Source: Seohaeicola zhoushanensis
Lineage (GTDB): Bacteria > Pseudomonadota > Alphaproteobacteria > Rhodobacterales > Rhodobacteraceae
Direction of reading: 5' to 3'
NCBI RefSeq assembly: GCF_014656415.1
Contig: NZ_BNCJ01000016.1
Span: 1-64,000 of the forward strand
DNA: 64,000 nucleotides
In this document: positions 40,302 to 49,341 of the stretch, piece after piece
How positions within the stretch are numbered: the first letter of the stretch is position 1
Layout: each line of letters begins with the position of its first letter
The notes under the pieces: generated by a model
What the model saw: only the letters and a program-made list of their open reading frames with translations
Database searches by the model: none
What the model was told of the DNA's origin: nothing
Position numbers and translations under genes: made by a program

Positions 40302-41041
40302 CAGAATGTTTCCGCTGTCTTGAAGGCGGCGCGATCCGCCAGCCCGGCCTTGTTGATGGCTCTCCAGAAATCCTCGATGTGCCGCCGGGCCCAGGTTTCC
40401 GCCAGCTCGGCATCGCCGGCGCAGATCGCCTCGACGATATGCTCATGCGCGACGATCTGGCGTTGCAGGGCGATTTTCGCCACCGGCGCGACCTGCGCGA
40501 ACCCACGGTAGAGCAGCAGCGCCACCGGTTCCCGCGCCATGATCAGCACGCGGTTCTTGGTCGTCTCGGCAATGAAGGAATGAAACCTGGGGTCGAGGTC
40601 GATCGTCGCCTCGACGTCGTGCTGCGCGGCGACCATCTCGGCATGGATGGCGCGGAGTTCGCTCTTTTCCTCTTCGGTGATGAGACCCGCCGCCAGGTTC
40701 GCCGCCAGCGGTTCGGTCACCATCGCCACCTGCCAGAGATCCCGGAAACTCACCCGCATCAGGGCCATGGCGCGCGAGGCCCGGGCGGTCAGCGCGTCGA
40801 CCTGCGGCAGGCAGACCTCAAGCCGTCGGGGCGTGGGGCGATGCACCAGCCCGTCGTTCTCGAGCTGGCGCAGCCCCTCGCGCACGGTCGAACGGGTGAC
40901 GCCGAACATCTCGGCCAGCTCGACCTCTCCGGGCAGCCGTTCACCGGGCTTGATGGAACCATCGAGGATCTGCTTCTGAATCTCGTCCGCGATCTGGTAA
41001 TAGGCGTATTTCACCTTGAGCGGGCGACCACGGAGGCTCAT
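40301..41041 (-). CDS. GntR-family regulator with FCD-type domain (second)
   Basis: The 246-residue protein has a winged helix (residues about 12-78; PGERLPGEVELAEMFGVTRSTVREGLRQL) and an FCD-like helical domain (DPRFHSFIAETTKN; AHEHIVEAICAGD). ATG 41041 is chosen over TTG 41059. It is the first gene of a long leftward operon (kinase, ACAD, two hydratases, TRAP, acyl-CoA synthetase). A TGTCAGACA palindrome over the -10 of its own promoter makes autoregulation likely. Confidence 0.88.
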   Translation of the reverse strand: MSLRGRPLKVKYAYYQIADEIQKQILDGSIKPGERLPGEVELAEMFGVTRSTVREGLRQLENDGLVHRPTPRRLEVCLPQVDALTARASRAMALMRVSFRDLWQVAMVTEPLAANLAAGLITEEEKSELRAIHAEMVAAQHDVEATIDLDPRFHSFIAETTKNRVLIMAREPVALLLYRGFAQVAPVAKIALQRQIVAHEHIVEAICAGDAELAETWARRHIEDFWRAINKAGLADRAAFKTAETF

Positions 41042-41218
41042 CGGGACGACATCCCGCAAGGCGCCGCACCGGGCGCCGGGCGGCCTTCCCGAGGTGCCAG
41101 CGGGCGCTGCGCAAAGGCATGGCGGCGCCGCTGCGATGAACGCAGGTCCTCTCCCATCGATCCTTCGGCCTCCTCCTCCGCAGGATACCAGGCCGTGTCA
41201 CGCCTGGATTTGCGTCCG

Positions 41219-41247
41219 ATTGTCAGACACTAATTTTTAGCTGTCAA
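41219..41247 (-). promoter_or_regulatory. sigma-70 promoter with overlapping GntR operator
   Basis: On the minus strand a consensus -35 TTGACA (41247-41242) is 17 nt from GACAAT (41224-41219), a 4/6 match to the -10. The palindrome TGTCAGACA (41221-41229) covers the -10 and fits the TnGTCnGACnA-like operators of FadR/FCD regulators. It lies about 180 nt upstream of the GntR gene. The remaining bases from 41042 to 41379 hold nothing else I can identify. Confidence 0.6.
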
Positions 41248-41379
41248 TCGGGTTGTTCTCGCCGCGGGCAGCCCCTGCCCCGGTTGGACGCAACGTCAGC
41301 CATCAGGTATTGGCGGGAACCACGCCTGTCCCGGCGGGCAAGTCACCACCGCGCTTCCAGGCCGGGCGAATCGCGGCTG

Positions 41380-43203
41380 TTACGCCGCTCCCGCGCCCAG
41401 TGCCGGTTGCTTGACGGGGGCTTCGGCCAGCGCCATGTCGATGTGGAAGGTGGTGCCGACGCCAAGCTCGCTGTCGTAGGAGATCGCCCCGCCCATGCGC
41501 TCGATCAGCAGCTTGGCGATATGCATCCCCAGCCCCGAGCCGCCGGAGGTGATCGACGTGCCGCTCTCCACCTGGCTGAACCGTCCGAACACCTTGTCTT
41601 CCTGTCCGTCCGGAATGCCGATACCGCTGTCCTGCACCGAAAGGCGCAGCCTGTTCCCCACCAGCCGGGTCGAACAGCGCACCTGTCCGTCCTCGGGCGA
41701 GAACTTGATGGCGTTGGATATCACGTTTCCGACCACCTGCTTCAGCCGGTTCGGGTCGGCGCGCAGCTGCAGGTTCACATCCTCCGACACGATGTCGAGC
41801 CGGACCTTGGCCTCGCTGGCATAGGCCTCGTATTCCTCCCGGACGTCGCGCAGGAAGGCATCGGCGTCGAGGTCGTGGGATTCCAGCTTGATCGTGCTCA
41901 GGTCGAGCTTCTGGAGGTCGAGAACGTCATCGACCAGCTTCAGCAGCCGCAGGCTGTTGCGCTGCGCGATGGTCAGCAGGTTGCGCAACTGCGGCGAAAT
42001 CTCACCGCCAACTCCGAGCAGCGCCAGATCGAGCCCGCCCTTCACCGAGGACATCGGCGTGCGCAGCTCATGGCTGATCATGGCAAGGAACTGCGACTTG
42101 GCGTGGTTGGCTGCCTCGGCATGGGCCAACGCCTCGCGCAGCGCCTCGGCCGCGTGTTCCCGGGCGGTGATGTCGACCAGCGAGATGGACCAGCCCAGGA
42201 GAGACCGCTTGGCCTGGATCGGGCTTTCGATCGGCAGCGCGCGGGGATCGAAGAAACGCCCCCGCAGCCGGATCGGTTCGTCGGATTCGAACTTGCCGGT
42301 CTCCAGGAAGGCCCGCACCACCGGACCTACCTTCTCGACCTTGTCCAGCGTCTCGCCCGGGCGGGGCATATGCTTGCTGAACAGCGTCTTGGCCGCCGGG
42401 TTCGCACCGATGAACCGCCCGCCCGCATCGATGATGAACATCGGATCCCGCGTCGCGTAGAACAGCAGGCTGCGTCCTTGGGCGGCGGTGTCCATCAAGG
42501 TGTTGTTCAGCAGCAGCCAGCTCAGCGCGATGAGCGAGACCGCGAACATGAAGGGCGTCGGGTCGAAACCGAAGAGCGTCAGGCCCCAGACGATATAGCC
42601 CAGGTTCACGGCGACCGGCGCCGCGGTGATGATCAGCAACACGGCCAGGAAGGGCCGGATGATCTTCTTGGCATTGAACAACGCATAGACGAGAACGCCG
42701 ACGGCGCTGGACACGAAGAGATAGAGGCACGCGGCAACCGCATAGAAGACCGGGCCGTGGTCGAAGACCACATAGGGGTGCGGGTCCTGCATCACCATAT
42801 GCGTGCCGGGGCCGTAGATCAGTTGGGTCTGGTCGTTGGTCAAAGCGAAGAGGCTGACAAGCACCGGCAACCCGACGTAAAGCAGCAGACGGCCCGGCTT
42901 GCGGCGCGGTGCCGCGTTCAACGTGTAGTCGAAGACGAAGAAGGTCCAGGCGATCGGCAGCAGGGTGATGCCCGGCCAGGCCGCCAGCGACCAGCCGATC
43001 TTGCAGGCCTCGTCCTGGGACGACAGGTCGACCGAGACCGTGAGCAGCCACCACAGCATGGCGGCCAGCGTCAGCAGGAAGGCGGATTTTCCGGCAAAGC
43101 GATTGTTCCGCGCGATCCAGCCCAGGATCAGGGCGCAGATCGCCAGAAGGGCGAGGGTCGACGCGGCGGCGACGTTGATCTCCAGGTCAGACAGGCAGTT
43201 CAT
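41380..43203 (-). CDS. hybridless sensor histidine kinase with N-terminal 7TM and PAS domains
   Basis: The 607-residue protein has about seven membrane helices in residues 10-235 (histidine-kinase 7TM type) and a PAS domain (about 245-345; FYATRDPMFIIDAGGRFIGAN). A HisKA domain with phospho-acceptor His378 (SQFLAMISHELRTPM) and a HATPase domain (N-box NVISNAIKFSPEDG; DSGIGIPDGQEDKVFGRFSQ; GSGLGMHIAKLL) follow. No receiver domain and no response-regulator gene are adjacent, so it is an orphan kinase. It lies between two metabolic operons and the regulatory target is unknown. Confidence 0.9.
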   Translation of the reverse strand: MNCLSDLEINVAAASTLALLAICALILGWIARNNRFAGKSAFLLTLAAMLWWLLTVSVDLSSQDEACKIGWSLAAWPGITLLPIAWTFFVFDYTLNAAPRRKPGRLLLYVGLPVLVSLFALTNDQTQLIYGPGTHMVMQDPHPYVVFDHGPVFYAVAACLYLFVSSAVGVLVYALFNAKKIIRPFLAVLLIITAAPVAVNLGYIVWGLTLFGFDPTPFMFAVSLIALSWLLLNNTLMDTAAQGRSLLFYATRDPMFIIDAGGRFIGANPAAKTLFSKHMPRPGETLDKVEKVGPVVRAFLETGKFESDEPIRLRGRFFDPRALPIESPIQAKRSLLGWSISLVDITAREHAAEALREALAHAEAANHAKSQFLAMISHELRTPMSSVKGGLDLALLGVGGEISPQLRNLLTIAQRNSLRLLKLVDDVLDLQKLDLSTIKLESHDLDADAFLRDVREEYEAYASEAKVRLDIVSEDVNLQLRADPNRLKQVVGNVISNAIKFSPEDGQVRCSTRLVGNRLRLSVQDSGIGIPDGQEDKVFGRFSQVESGTSITSGGSGLGMHIAKLLIERMGGAISYDSELGVGTTFHIDMALAEAPVKQPALGAGAA

Positions 43204-43589
43204 GGCTTGCCCGGACGACGCGGTTGGCAGGATGGAGACTGTGTCGGCTGGTTCATTTTTCGTGCATTCTTCGGGCTGGCAACGGCGGCAGCCCAGTCAG
43301 GGTGGTTTGATCCGAGGCCGAAACCTCATGATCGGCATTGGAAACCGAGCCTTTTCAGGGCTCTGCAACCATAGAAGGAAATCGATGTCAACATTGGTAC
43401 TTGGCCGAGCCGGCAACATTGCGGCACCGCGTTGTCCAAATGTCGGCCAGTCGTCTTTTTGGTGAAAAATGGGCCGCGACGACCAACGAGGCATCGCCGG
43501 CAGATGGAGCGATACGCGCCCCTCGGCGCATGAACCCGACCGGCAACCCGCAGGTTACCAGCCGGACGAACCCGACATGCGATGTTCGT
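43204..43589. other. intergenic region with one weak small-ORF candidate
   Basis: These 386 bases separate the kinase start from the E3 stop. A 26-codon frame at 43385-43465 on the plus strand has a good ribosome site (AGAAGGAA) and ends GQSSFW, but it has no known homology and could be chance. Promoter elements for the leftward kinase must be here but are not clear. A weak hairpin (GGCAACC / GGTTACC) occurs near 43542-43560. Confidence 0.35.
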
Positions 43590-44972
43590 TCAGCCGTGGT
43601 TGGCCATAGACACCTGCATCAGCGCCGCCTCTTGCAGGGCCTCGCTCAGGGTCGGGTGTGCGTGGATCGTGCCGGCAAGATCTTCGGCCCGCAGCCCGGC
43701 CTCGATTGCCACGGCAAATCCCGAAACCAGCTCGGACACACCGGGACCCGTGGCCTGGATGCCAAGGATCACATGGTCGCTCTCGCGCGAGACGATCCGC
43801 ACGAAACCGTCGGTGTCATCCAGCGTCAGTGCCCGGCCATTGGCGCGGAACGGGAATTCGCTGACCTTGGAGGCAACGCCCTCGGGCACCTCCGCAGGCA
43901 GCAGCCCAACGCTGACGATCTCGGGGTCGGTGAAGCAGACGGCGGGCACGCAGGCCTTGTCCCAGGCGGCGGCATGGCCCGCGACCACATCGGCGACGAT
44001 CTCGCCCTGGGCCATGGCACGGTGCGCCAGCATCGGGCCGTGGGTGACGTCGCCGATGGCATAGACTCCGCGCATCGAGGTGCGGCAGCGATCGTCCACC
44101 TCGATGAACGGCCCGTTCTGGCGCAGGCCCAGCTCGTCGAGGCCCATGCCGTCGGTGCAGGGCATCCGCCCGACCGTCACCAGCACGGCATCGACCCCCA
44201 GCGGATCGTTGTCGCCGTCGAGGCCAAGCTCGCCGGTGGCGTCGTTCCAGCCTGTCGACCGCGTGCCAAGCCGCAGCTCGATCCCCAAGTCGCCCAGCCG
44301 GCGGCGCACCGGCCGGGTCAGCCTTTCGTCGTATTGCGGCAGGATCGACGGCCCCGCCTCGATCAGCGTGACCTTGCTGCCGAGCTTGGTAAATGCCGTC
44401 CCCAGCTCCAGCCCGATGTAGCCGGCGCCGATCACCGCCAGCCGGGCGGGCGGTTCGGGCAGGGCCAGCGCGGCGGTGGAATCGAGCACCCTGCCGCCCA
44501 CCGCCAGTCCCGGCACCTCGGCGGGCCGCGAGCCGGTGGCGATCACCACGTTCTCGGCGCGGACCAGCACCGGGCCGGTCTCGCTCTCGACCTCGACGGT
44601 CTTGCCATCGCGAAACCGCGCCCAGCCCTTGAGCGTCTTGACGCCGCTGCGCTCCAGCAACCCGCCGACGCCCGCGCAGAGCTTGTCGACCACGCCGCGC
44701 GACCACTCTTGCGTCCGGGCGAAATCGAGCTTTGGCGCGGCGACCGTGATGCCCAGCATCCCGCCGCGCGACTGCATCACCGCCGCGTGGTAGAGATCGG
44801 CGGCATGGATCAGCGCCTTGGAGGGGATGCAGCCGACGTTGAGGCAGGTGCCCCCGACCCGGTTGCCCTCGACCAGGATGGTGTCGACCCCCAGCCGCGC
44901 CGCGCGCGAGGCGCAGACATAGCCGCCGGGGCCGCCGCCGATGACTAGCAGGGAGCATCTCAGTTCATTCAT
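43590..44972 (-). CDS. lpdA: dihydrolipoyl dehydrogenase (E3)
   Basis: The 460-residue flavoprotein disulfide reductase has the N-terminal FAD motif VIGGGPGGYVCA and the redox pair GGTCLNVGCIPSK. The NAD motif is VIGAGYIGLELG, the second FAD motif GVYAIGDVTHGPMLAH, and the C-terminal HAHPTLSEAL holds the catalytic His-Glu. It reoxidises the lipoyl groups of the E2 encoded immediately upstream. ATG 44972 overlaps the E2 stop by 8 nt. It is the last gene of the branched-chain oxoacid dehydrogenase operon. Confidence 0.93.
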   Translation of the reverse strand: MNELRCSLLVIGGGPGGYVCASRAARLGVDTILVEGNRVGGTCLNVGCIPSKALIHAADLYHAAVMQSRGGMLGITVAAPKLDFARTQEWSRGVVDKLCAGVGGLLERSGVKTLKGWARFRDGKTVEVESETGPVLVRAENVVIATGSRPAEVPGLAVGGRVLDSTAALALPEPPARLAVIGAGYIGLELGTAFTKLGSKVTLIEAGPSILPQYDERLTRPVRRRLGDLGIELRLGTRSTGWNDATGELGLDGDNDPLGVDAVLVTVGRMPCTDGMGLDELGLRQNGPFIEVDDRCRTSMRGVYAIGDVTHGPMLAHRAMAQGEIVADVVAGHAAAWDKACVPAVCFTDPEIVSVGLLPAEVPEGVASKVSEFPFRANGRALTLDDTDGFVRIVSRESDHVILGIQATGPGVSELVSGFAVAIEAGLRAEDLAGTIHAHPTLSEALQEAALMQVSMANHG

Positions 44973-46239
44973 CGCGCCACTCCATGAACAGCATCGCCGG
45001 CGTTTCCAGCAGCGACTTGACCTTGGCCACGAACTCGGCCGCGACCCAGCCATCGACCACGCGGTGGTCGAAGCTGCACGACAGGTTCATCACCCGGCGC
45101 GGCATGAAGGCCTTGCCGTCCCAGACCGGGCGGACGGCGATCTTGTTGACCCCGACAATCGCCACCTCGGGGTGGTTGATGATCGGGGTCGTCGCCAGCG
45201 CCCCCAGCGGGCCGAGCGACGTGACCGTCAGGGTCGAACCGGACAGACTCTCCGGCCCGATCCGCCGTTCGCGCGCCGCGTCCGAGAGCCGCCGGATCTC
45301 GCGGGCGGTATCCCAAAGCATGCGTGCCTCGGCATGGACCAGCACCGGCACCATCAGCCCCGAGGGCGTCTGCGTGGCAATCCCGCAATGCAGCGCCTCA
45401 TATCGCGTGATGACCCCGGCCACATCGTCGTAATGCGCATTGATCTCGGGGTGATCGACCACCGCCTCGGCCAGCGCGCGCAGCAGGAAGGGCAGCAGCG
45501 TCAGGCGGCCGCGCTCGGCCCCGAAACGCTCGTTGAGCCGGGCGCGCAGCTCTTCCAGCGCCTCGACGTCGACCTCTTCGATGATCGAGAAATGCGGGAT
45601 GCGCTGCTTGGCCAGTGCCATGCGCTCGGCGATCTTGCGGCGCACGCCGGTGACGCGGACCTCCGCCTCGCCGGTTCGCCGGACCAGGCCGCCGGGGCGG
45701 GCCAGCTCCGGGCCATGCGCCAGGAAGTCATCAAGGTCCTCGTGCAGGATCCGGCCCGCGGGACCGGTGCCGCGGACCTGCCGCAGGTCAATGCCGGCAT
45801 CGCGCGCGCGGCCCCGCACCGAGGGCGCGGCCAACGGACGTCCGGCGGCATTGCGCGCGAAGGGCCCGGCGGAGGGCGGTGCGCTGCGGCGGGCCGCCGC
45901 CGGCTCGGTGCGTGCCGGCGGCGCGGGGGCCGGCTCGGGTGCGGCTACGACCGCTTCGGCCCTGGGCGTCTCGACCGGTGCGGCAACCGCCACGGCCTCG
46001 TCCGTCTCGATGCGGATCAGGTCGCTGCCGATGGCCATGACCTCGCCAGCCTTGCCGCCCAGCCAGGTGACCCGCCCGCCAACCGCCGCCGGGATCTCGA
46101 CCGTCGCCTTGTCGGTGGTCACCTCGCAGATGATGTCATCCTCGCGGATGATGTCGCCGACCTTGACCAGCCATTCGCCCAGCTCTGCCTCGGCGATGCC
46201 CTCGCCGATATCGGGCAGCTTGAAGGTAAGTTCCGCCAT
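44965..46239 (-). CDS. branched-chain 2-oxoacid dehydrogenase E2 (dihydrolipoyl acyltransferase)
   Basis: The 424-residue protein has one N-terminal lipoyl domain with the target Lys in EVTTDKATVEI and an Ala/Pro/Glu linker (about 90-130). An E1/E3-binding domain (AAPSVRGRARDAGIDLRQVRGTGPAGRI) and a C-terminal acyltransferase domain ending SFDHRVVDGW with the catalytic His and Asp complete it. The lipoyl sequence and one-lipoyl layout fit BkdB rather than the pyruvate E2. ATG 46239 overlaps the E1beta stop (TGATG). Confidence 0.92.
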   Translation of the reverse strand: MAELTFKLPDIGEGIAEAELGEWLVKVGDIIREDDIICEVTTDKATVEIPAAVGGRVTWLGGKAGEVMAIGSDLIRIETDEAVAVAAPVETPRAEAVVAAPEPAPAPPARTEPAAARRSAPPSAGPFARNAAGRPLAAPSVRGRARDAGIDLRQVRGTGPAGRILHEDLDDFLAHGPELARPGGLVRRTGEAEVRVTGVRRKIAERMALAKQRIPHFSIIEEVDVEALEELRARLNERFGAERGRLTLLPFLLRALAEAVVDHPEINAHYDDVAGVITRYEALHCGIATQTPSGLMVPVLVHAEARMLWDTAREIRRLSDAARERRIGPESLSGSTLTVTSLGPLGALATTPIINHPEVAIVGVNKIAVRPVWDGKAFMPRRVMNLSCSFDHRVVDGWVAAEFVAKVKSLLETPAMLFMEWRDE

Positions 46240-47255
46240 CACTCCGCCTCCATCACCTTGTCGATTGCACGTCGCACCCGCTCGGGACCGGGAAAATAGT
46301 CCCATTCCTGCGCATGGGGATAGGGCGTGTCCCAGCCCGCGACCCGCAGCACCGGCGCTTCGAGGCTGTAGAAGCATTCGCGCTGCACCAGCGCGGTGAC
46401 CTCTGCGCCATAGCCCGATGTCAGCGTCGCCTCGTGCAGCACGATGCAGCGGCCGGTCTTGCGGACCGAGGCGGTGATGGTCTCGAGATCGAGCGGCAGC
46501 AGCGTGCGCAGGTCGATCACCTCGACATCCGTTCCGCTTTCCGCGACCGCCGCCAGCGCGACATGCACCATCGTACCATAGGTGATGAGCGTCGCCGCCG
46601 ACCCCTCGCGCACAACGGCCGCCTTGCCGAGCGGCACCTCGTAGTAACCCGGCTCCACATCGCCGGCCTCGTGTTTGGACCAGGGCACCGAGGGGCGGTC
46701 GAAGTGACCGTCGAAAGGCCCGTTGTAGAGCCGCTTCGGTTCGAGAAAGATCACCGGGTCGGGGTCTGCGATGGCCGCCAGAAGCAGGCCCTTGGCCTCG
46801 CGCGGGTTCGAGGGCACCACGGTCTTGAGACCGGCGACATGGGTGAACAACGCCTCGGGGCTCTGGCTGTGGGTCTGCGCGCCGAAGATGCCGCCGCCGG
46901 TCGGCATCCGGATCACCATCGGGCAGGTGAACTCTCCCGCCGAGCGATAGCGCAGGCGTGCCGCCTCGCTGACGATCTGGTCATAGCCGGGATACATGTA
47001 ATCGGCGAACTGGATCTCGGCGATGGGCTTCAGCCCGTAGGCCGCCATGCCGATGGCGGTGCCGACGATCCCCAGTTCGCTGATCGGGGTATCAAAGCAG
47101 CGTTCGACGCCAAACCTTTTTTGCAGACCCGCAGTACAGCGGAACACGCCGCCGAAATAGCCGACGTCCTCGCCCAGCACGACCACGTCGCTGTCGCGCT
47201 CCATCGCCACCGCATGGGCATCGCGGATGGCCTCGATCATCGTCATGCGCGCCAT
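46239..47255 (-). CDS. branched-chain 2-oxoacid dehydrogenase E1 beta subunit
   Basis: The 338-residue protein has the transketolase-like pyrimidine domain (VVVLGEDVGYFGGVF, FDTPISELGIVGTAIGMAAYG, EIQFADYMYPGYDQIVSEAARLRYRS) and the C-terminal domain (EVIDLRTLLPLDLETI). The family decarboxylates branched-chain oxoacids with E1alpha and TPP. A TTG at 47261 would overlap the E1alpha stop, but ATG 47255 is preferred. It is next to E1alpha with a 2-nt gap. Confidence 0.93.
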   Translation of the reverse strand: MARMTMIEAIRDAHAVAMERDSDVVVLGEDVGYFGGVFRCTAGLQKRFGVERCFDTPISELGIVGTAIGMAAYGLKPIAEIQFADYMYPGYDQIVSEAARLRYRSAGEFTCPMVIRMPTGGGIFGAQTHSQSPEALFTHVAGLKTVVPSNPREAKGLLLAAIADPDPVIFLEPKRLYNGPFDGHFDRPSVPWSKHEAGDVEPGYYEVPLGKAAVVREGSAATLITYGTMVHVALAAVAESGTDVEVIDLRTLLPLDLETITASVRKTGRCIVLHEATLTSGYGAEVTALVQRECFYSLEAPVLRVAGWDTPYPHAQEWDYFPGPERVRRAIDKVMEAE

Positions 47256-47257
47256 GA

Positions 47258-48490
47258 TCAATACCCCACTTCATGCCGCTGCCGCAGAAGGTGCGGCGGC
47301 ATCTCGGCAAATACGTCCTCGAACATGTCGCGCGGGCTGGGCCGCTGGCCGGAATGCAGGGTGCCGATCGCCTCGGCCTCCTTCTGCACCGCCATGACCT
47401 CGGCCAGGATCTCGGCCTCGGCCTGCTTGTGGCGCTCCTCCGACCAGATCCCGAGCTGGATCAGGTGCGCCTTCAGCCGCAGGATCGGGTCGCCCAGCGG
47501 CCAGGCTGCGCCTTCTTCCTTGGGCCGGTAAGCGGAAGGATCATCCGATGTCGAATGCCCACCGGCGCGATAGGTCACGAACTCGATAATCGTCGGGCCG
47601 AGATCGCGCCGCGCCCGTTCCACCGCCCATTGCGAGGCGGCGTGCACGGCCAGGAAGTCGTTGCCATCGACCCGCAGCGCCGGCAGTCCAAAGCCATGGG
47701 CCCGGGCCGCGAAGGTCCCTGCCCCGCCGCGCGCAATGCCCTGGAAGGTCGAGATCGCCCACTGGTTGTTGACGATGTTCAGGATCACCGGCGGCTTGTA
47801 GGTCGAGGCAAAGACCAGCGCGCCGTGGAAATCGCTCTCGGCGGTCGACCCGTCGCCGATCCAGGCCGCCGCCAGCTTGCGGTCGCCCTTGATCGCCGCC
47901 GCCATCGCCCAGCCCACCGCCTGCACGTATTGCGTGGCGAGGTTGCCCGAGATCGAGAAGAACCCGTGTTCCTTCGAGCTGTAGAAGACCGGCAGTTGCC
48001 GCCCCCGCACCGGGTCGCCATCGTTCGAGTAGACCTGGTTCATCATCTTGACCAGCGGATAGCCCGCCGCGATCAGCAGCCCGGCCTGGCGATAGGTCGG
48101 AAAGTTCATGTCGCCCGGCCGCAGCGCCCGCTGGAAGGCGCAGGAAATCGCCTCTTCGCCCAGGTGCTGCATATAGAACGAACATTTGCCCTGCCGCTGC
48201 GCCGTCAGCATCCTCGCGTCGTAGGTGCGCAGGGTCATCATGTCGCGCAGACCCTGCAGCAGGGCCTCCCCGCTCAGCGATCCGGCCCAGGGGCCGACGG
48301 CCTCGCCTTTGCGGTTCAGAACGCGGATGATCGAGAAGGCCATCTCGCGCATGTCCTCGGGCCGTGTATCCGGTTCGGGGCGGTCGACGGCACCGGCGCG
48401 GGGGATCGCCACGTGGCTGAAGTCGGGGTCATCGCCGGGGCGGATCGCCGGGGCCGGCACGTGTAGTCGGGGCGAGACTTCCTCAAACAT
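47258..48490 (-). CDS. branched-chain 2-oxoacid dehydrogenase E1 alpha subunit
   Basis: The 410-residue subunit has the TPP motif (GDGSTAESDFHGALVFAS to NNQWAIST) and HLGEEAISCAFQRALRPGD. It has the phosphorylation-loop equivalent RAGGHSTSDDPSAYRP, as in BkdA1-type proteins. The N-terminus of about 70 residues is longer than in pyruvate E1, as in BkdA1. The start at 48490 overlaps the upstream small gene by 8 nt. It acts on the oxoacids of Val, Leu and Ile. Confidence 0.93.
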   Translation of the reverse strand: MFEEVSPRLHVPAPAIRPGDDPDFSHVAIPRAGAVDRPEPDTRPEDMREMAFSIIRVLNRKGEAVGPWAGSLSGEALLQGLRDMMTLRTYDARMLTAQRQGKCSFYMQHLGEEAISCAFQRALRPGDMNFPTYRQAGLLIAAGYPLVKMMNQVYSNDGDPVRGRQLPVFYSSKEHGFFSISGNLATQYVQAVGWAMAAAIKGDRKLAAAWIGDGSTAESDFHGALVFASTYKPPVILNIVNNQWAISTFQGIARGGAGTFAARAHGFGLPALRVDGNDFLAVHAASQWAVERARRDLGPTIIEFVTYRAGGHSTSDDPSAYRPKEEGAAWPLGDPILRLKAHLIQLGIWSEERHKQAEAEILAEVMAVQKEAEAIGTLHSGQRPSPRDMFEDVFAEMPPHLLRQRHEVGY

Positions 48491-48704
48491 CTTCGGACTC
48501 CAGCGCGAAATATGGCAGGGCGGCGACGCGGGCGGTGAAGACGCGTGCCTCGGCACAGCCGGGGTCGAGCAGTTCCAGCGCCAGCACGGCGCGGCCGCTG
48601 CCCAGATGCGTTACCGAAAACTGGGCGAATTCGAGGCTGAGACGCCGGGCCATGTCGATCACCCGGCCCGCCACGTTCAATGGATCATCGCAAACCAACC
48701 GCAT
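48483..48704 (-). CDS. small ACT-like protein at the head of the bkd operon
   Basis: The 73-residue protein (MRLVCDDPLNVAGRVIDMARRLS..., ending FALESEDV) has the beta-alpha-beta pattern and size of ACT-type regulatory domains such as the acetolactate synthase small subunits. ATG 48704 has AGGGAGGC 8 nt upstream, while an upstream start at 48734 would put the ribosome site inside the gene. The 8-nt overlap with E1alpha shows it is translated with the complex. It may be an amino-acid-sensing subunit, but the family assignment rests on pattern, not on a confident motif. Confidence 0.6.
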   Translation of the reverse strand: MRLVCDDPLNVAGRVIDMARRLSLEFAQFSVTHLGSGRAVLALELLDPGCAEARVFTARVAALPYFALESEDV

Positions 48705-48787
48705 ACGGCTGCGCCTCCCTTTCGCCGGTTTCACTGGCGCGAAGGATACGCCCGGTCGGGCAGAATGTTCTTTTGAATGCCCCTGTC

Positions 48788-48823
48788 GCTCGGGTTATTT
48801 CGGATGTATCTTTTGCCCCGAGC
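48788..48823. promoter_or_regulatory. inverted repeat in the bkd/lrp divergent promoter region
   Basis: GCTCGGG (48788-48794) and CCCGAGC (48817-48823) are exact inverted repeats 22 nt apart, in the 145-nt gap between the small ACT-like gene and the divergent Lrp gene. The spacing suits binding by an Lrp-type octamer or dimer-of-dimers. No clear -35/-10 was identified. Confidence 0.4.
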
Positions 48824-48849
48824 TAGATTTTCGAAAGATTCCACCGACC

Positions 48850-49323
48850 ATGCCGTATGAAACCCTAGATCGTATCGACCGGATGATTCTGCGCGAGCTG
48901 GCCGCCGACGGGCGCGCCTCGAACACCGAGCTTGCGCAGCGGGTCGGGTTGTCGCCCAGCCCCTGCTGGCAAAGGGTGCGCCGCCTGCAGGAACAGGGCA
49001 TCATCCGCGGCTATGCGGCGATCCTCGACCAGGAACAGCTTGGCGCGTCAGAGATCGTGATGATCGACGTCATCCTCGACCGGCACGACGACGAGGTGGT
49101 CGAGGATTTCGGCAAGACGATGCAATCGATGCCCGAGGTGCTGGAGGTTCACCTGACCACCGGCGAATTCGACTACCTGCTCAAGGTCGCCGTGTCCGGG
49201 ACCAAGGGCTATGAAGCCTTCCTGCGGGAAAAGCTCTACCGCGTGCGCGGCATCCGGCACACGCGGTCGAGTTTCGTTCTGCGCAGCCTCAAGGACGTCC
49301 AGGCCTACCTGCCGGAGCTCTGA
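48850..49323 (+). CDS. Lrp/AsnC-family regulator, BkdR-like
   Basis: The 157-residue protein has an AsnC-type HTH (LDRIDRMILRELAADGRASNTELAQRVGLSPSPCWQRVRRL) and a RAM/ACT-like effector domain (VLEVHLTTGEFDYLLKVAVSGTKGYEAFL). It is divergent from the bkd operon. In Pseudomonas, BkdR activates bkd genes in response to branched-chain amino acids, so the same role is likely here. ATG 48850 gives the normal length. Confidence 0.9.
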   Translation: MPYETLDRIDRMILRELAADGRASNTELAQRVGLSPSPCWQRVRRLQEQGIIRGYAAILDQEQLGASEIVMIDVILDRHDDEVVEDFGKTMQSMPEVLEVHLTTGEFDYLLKVAVSGTKGYEAFLREKLYRVRGIRHTRSSFVLRSLKDVQAYLPEL

Positions 49324-49341
49324 ACGCCGCTGCGCGGGGCC

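Noticed and set aside
41284-43374. 696-residue plus-strand frame opposite the histidine kinase
   Set aside because: Shadow frame: the minus strand has complete HisKA and HATPase motifs.
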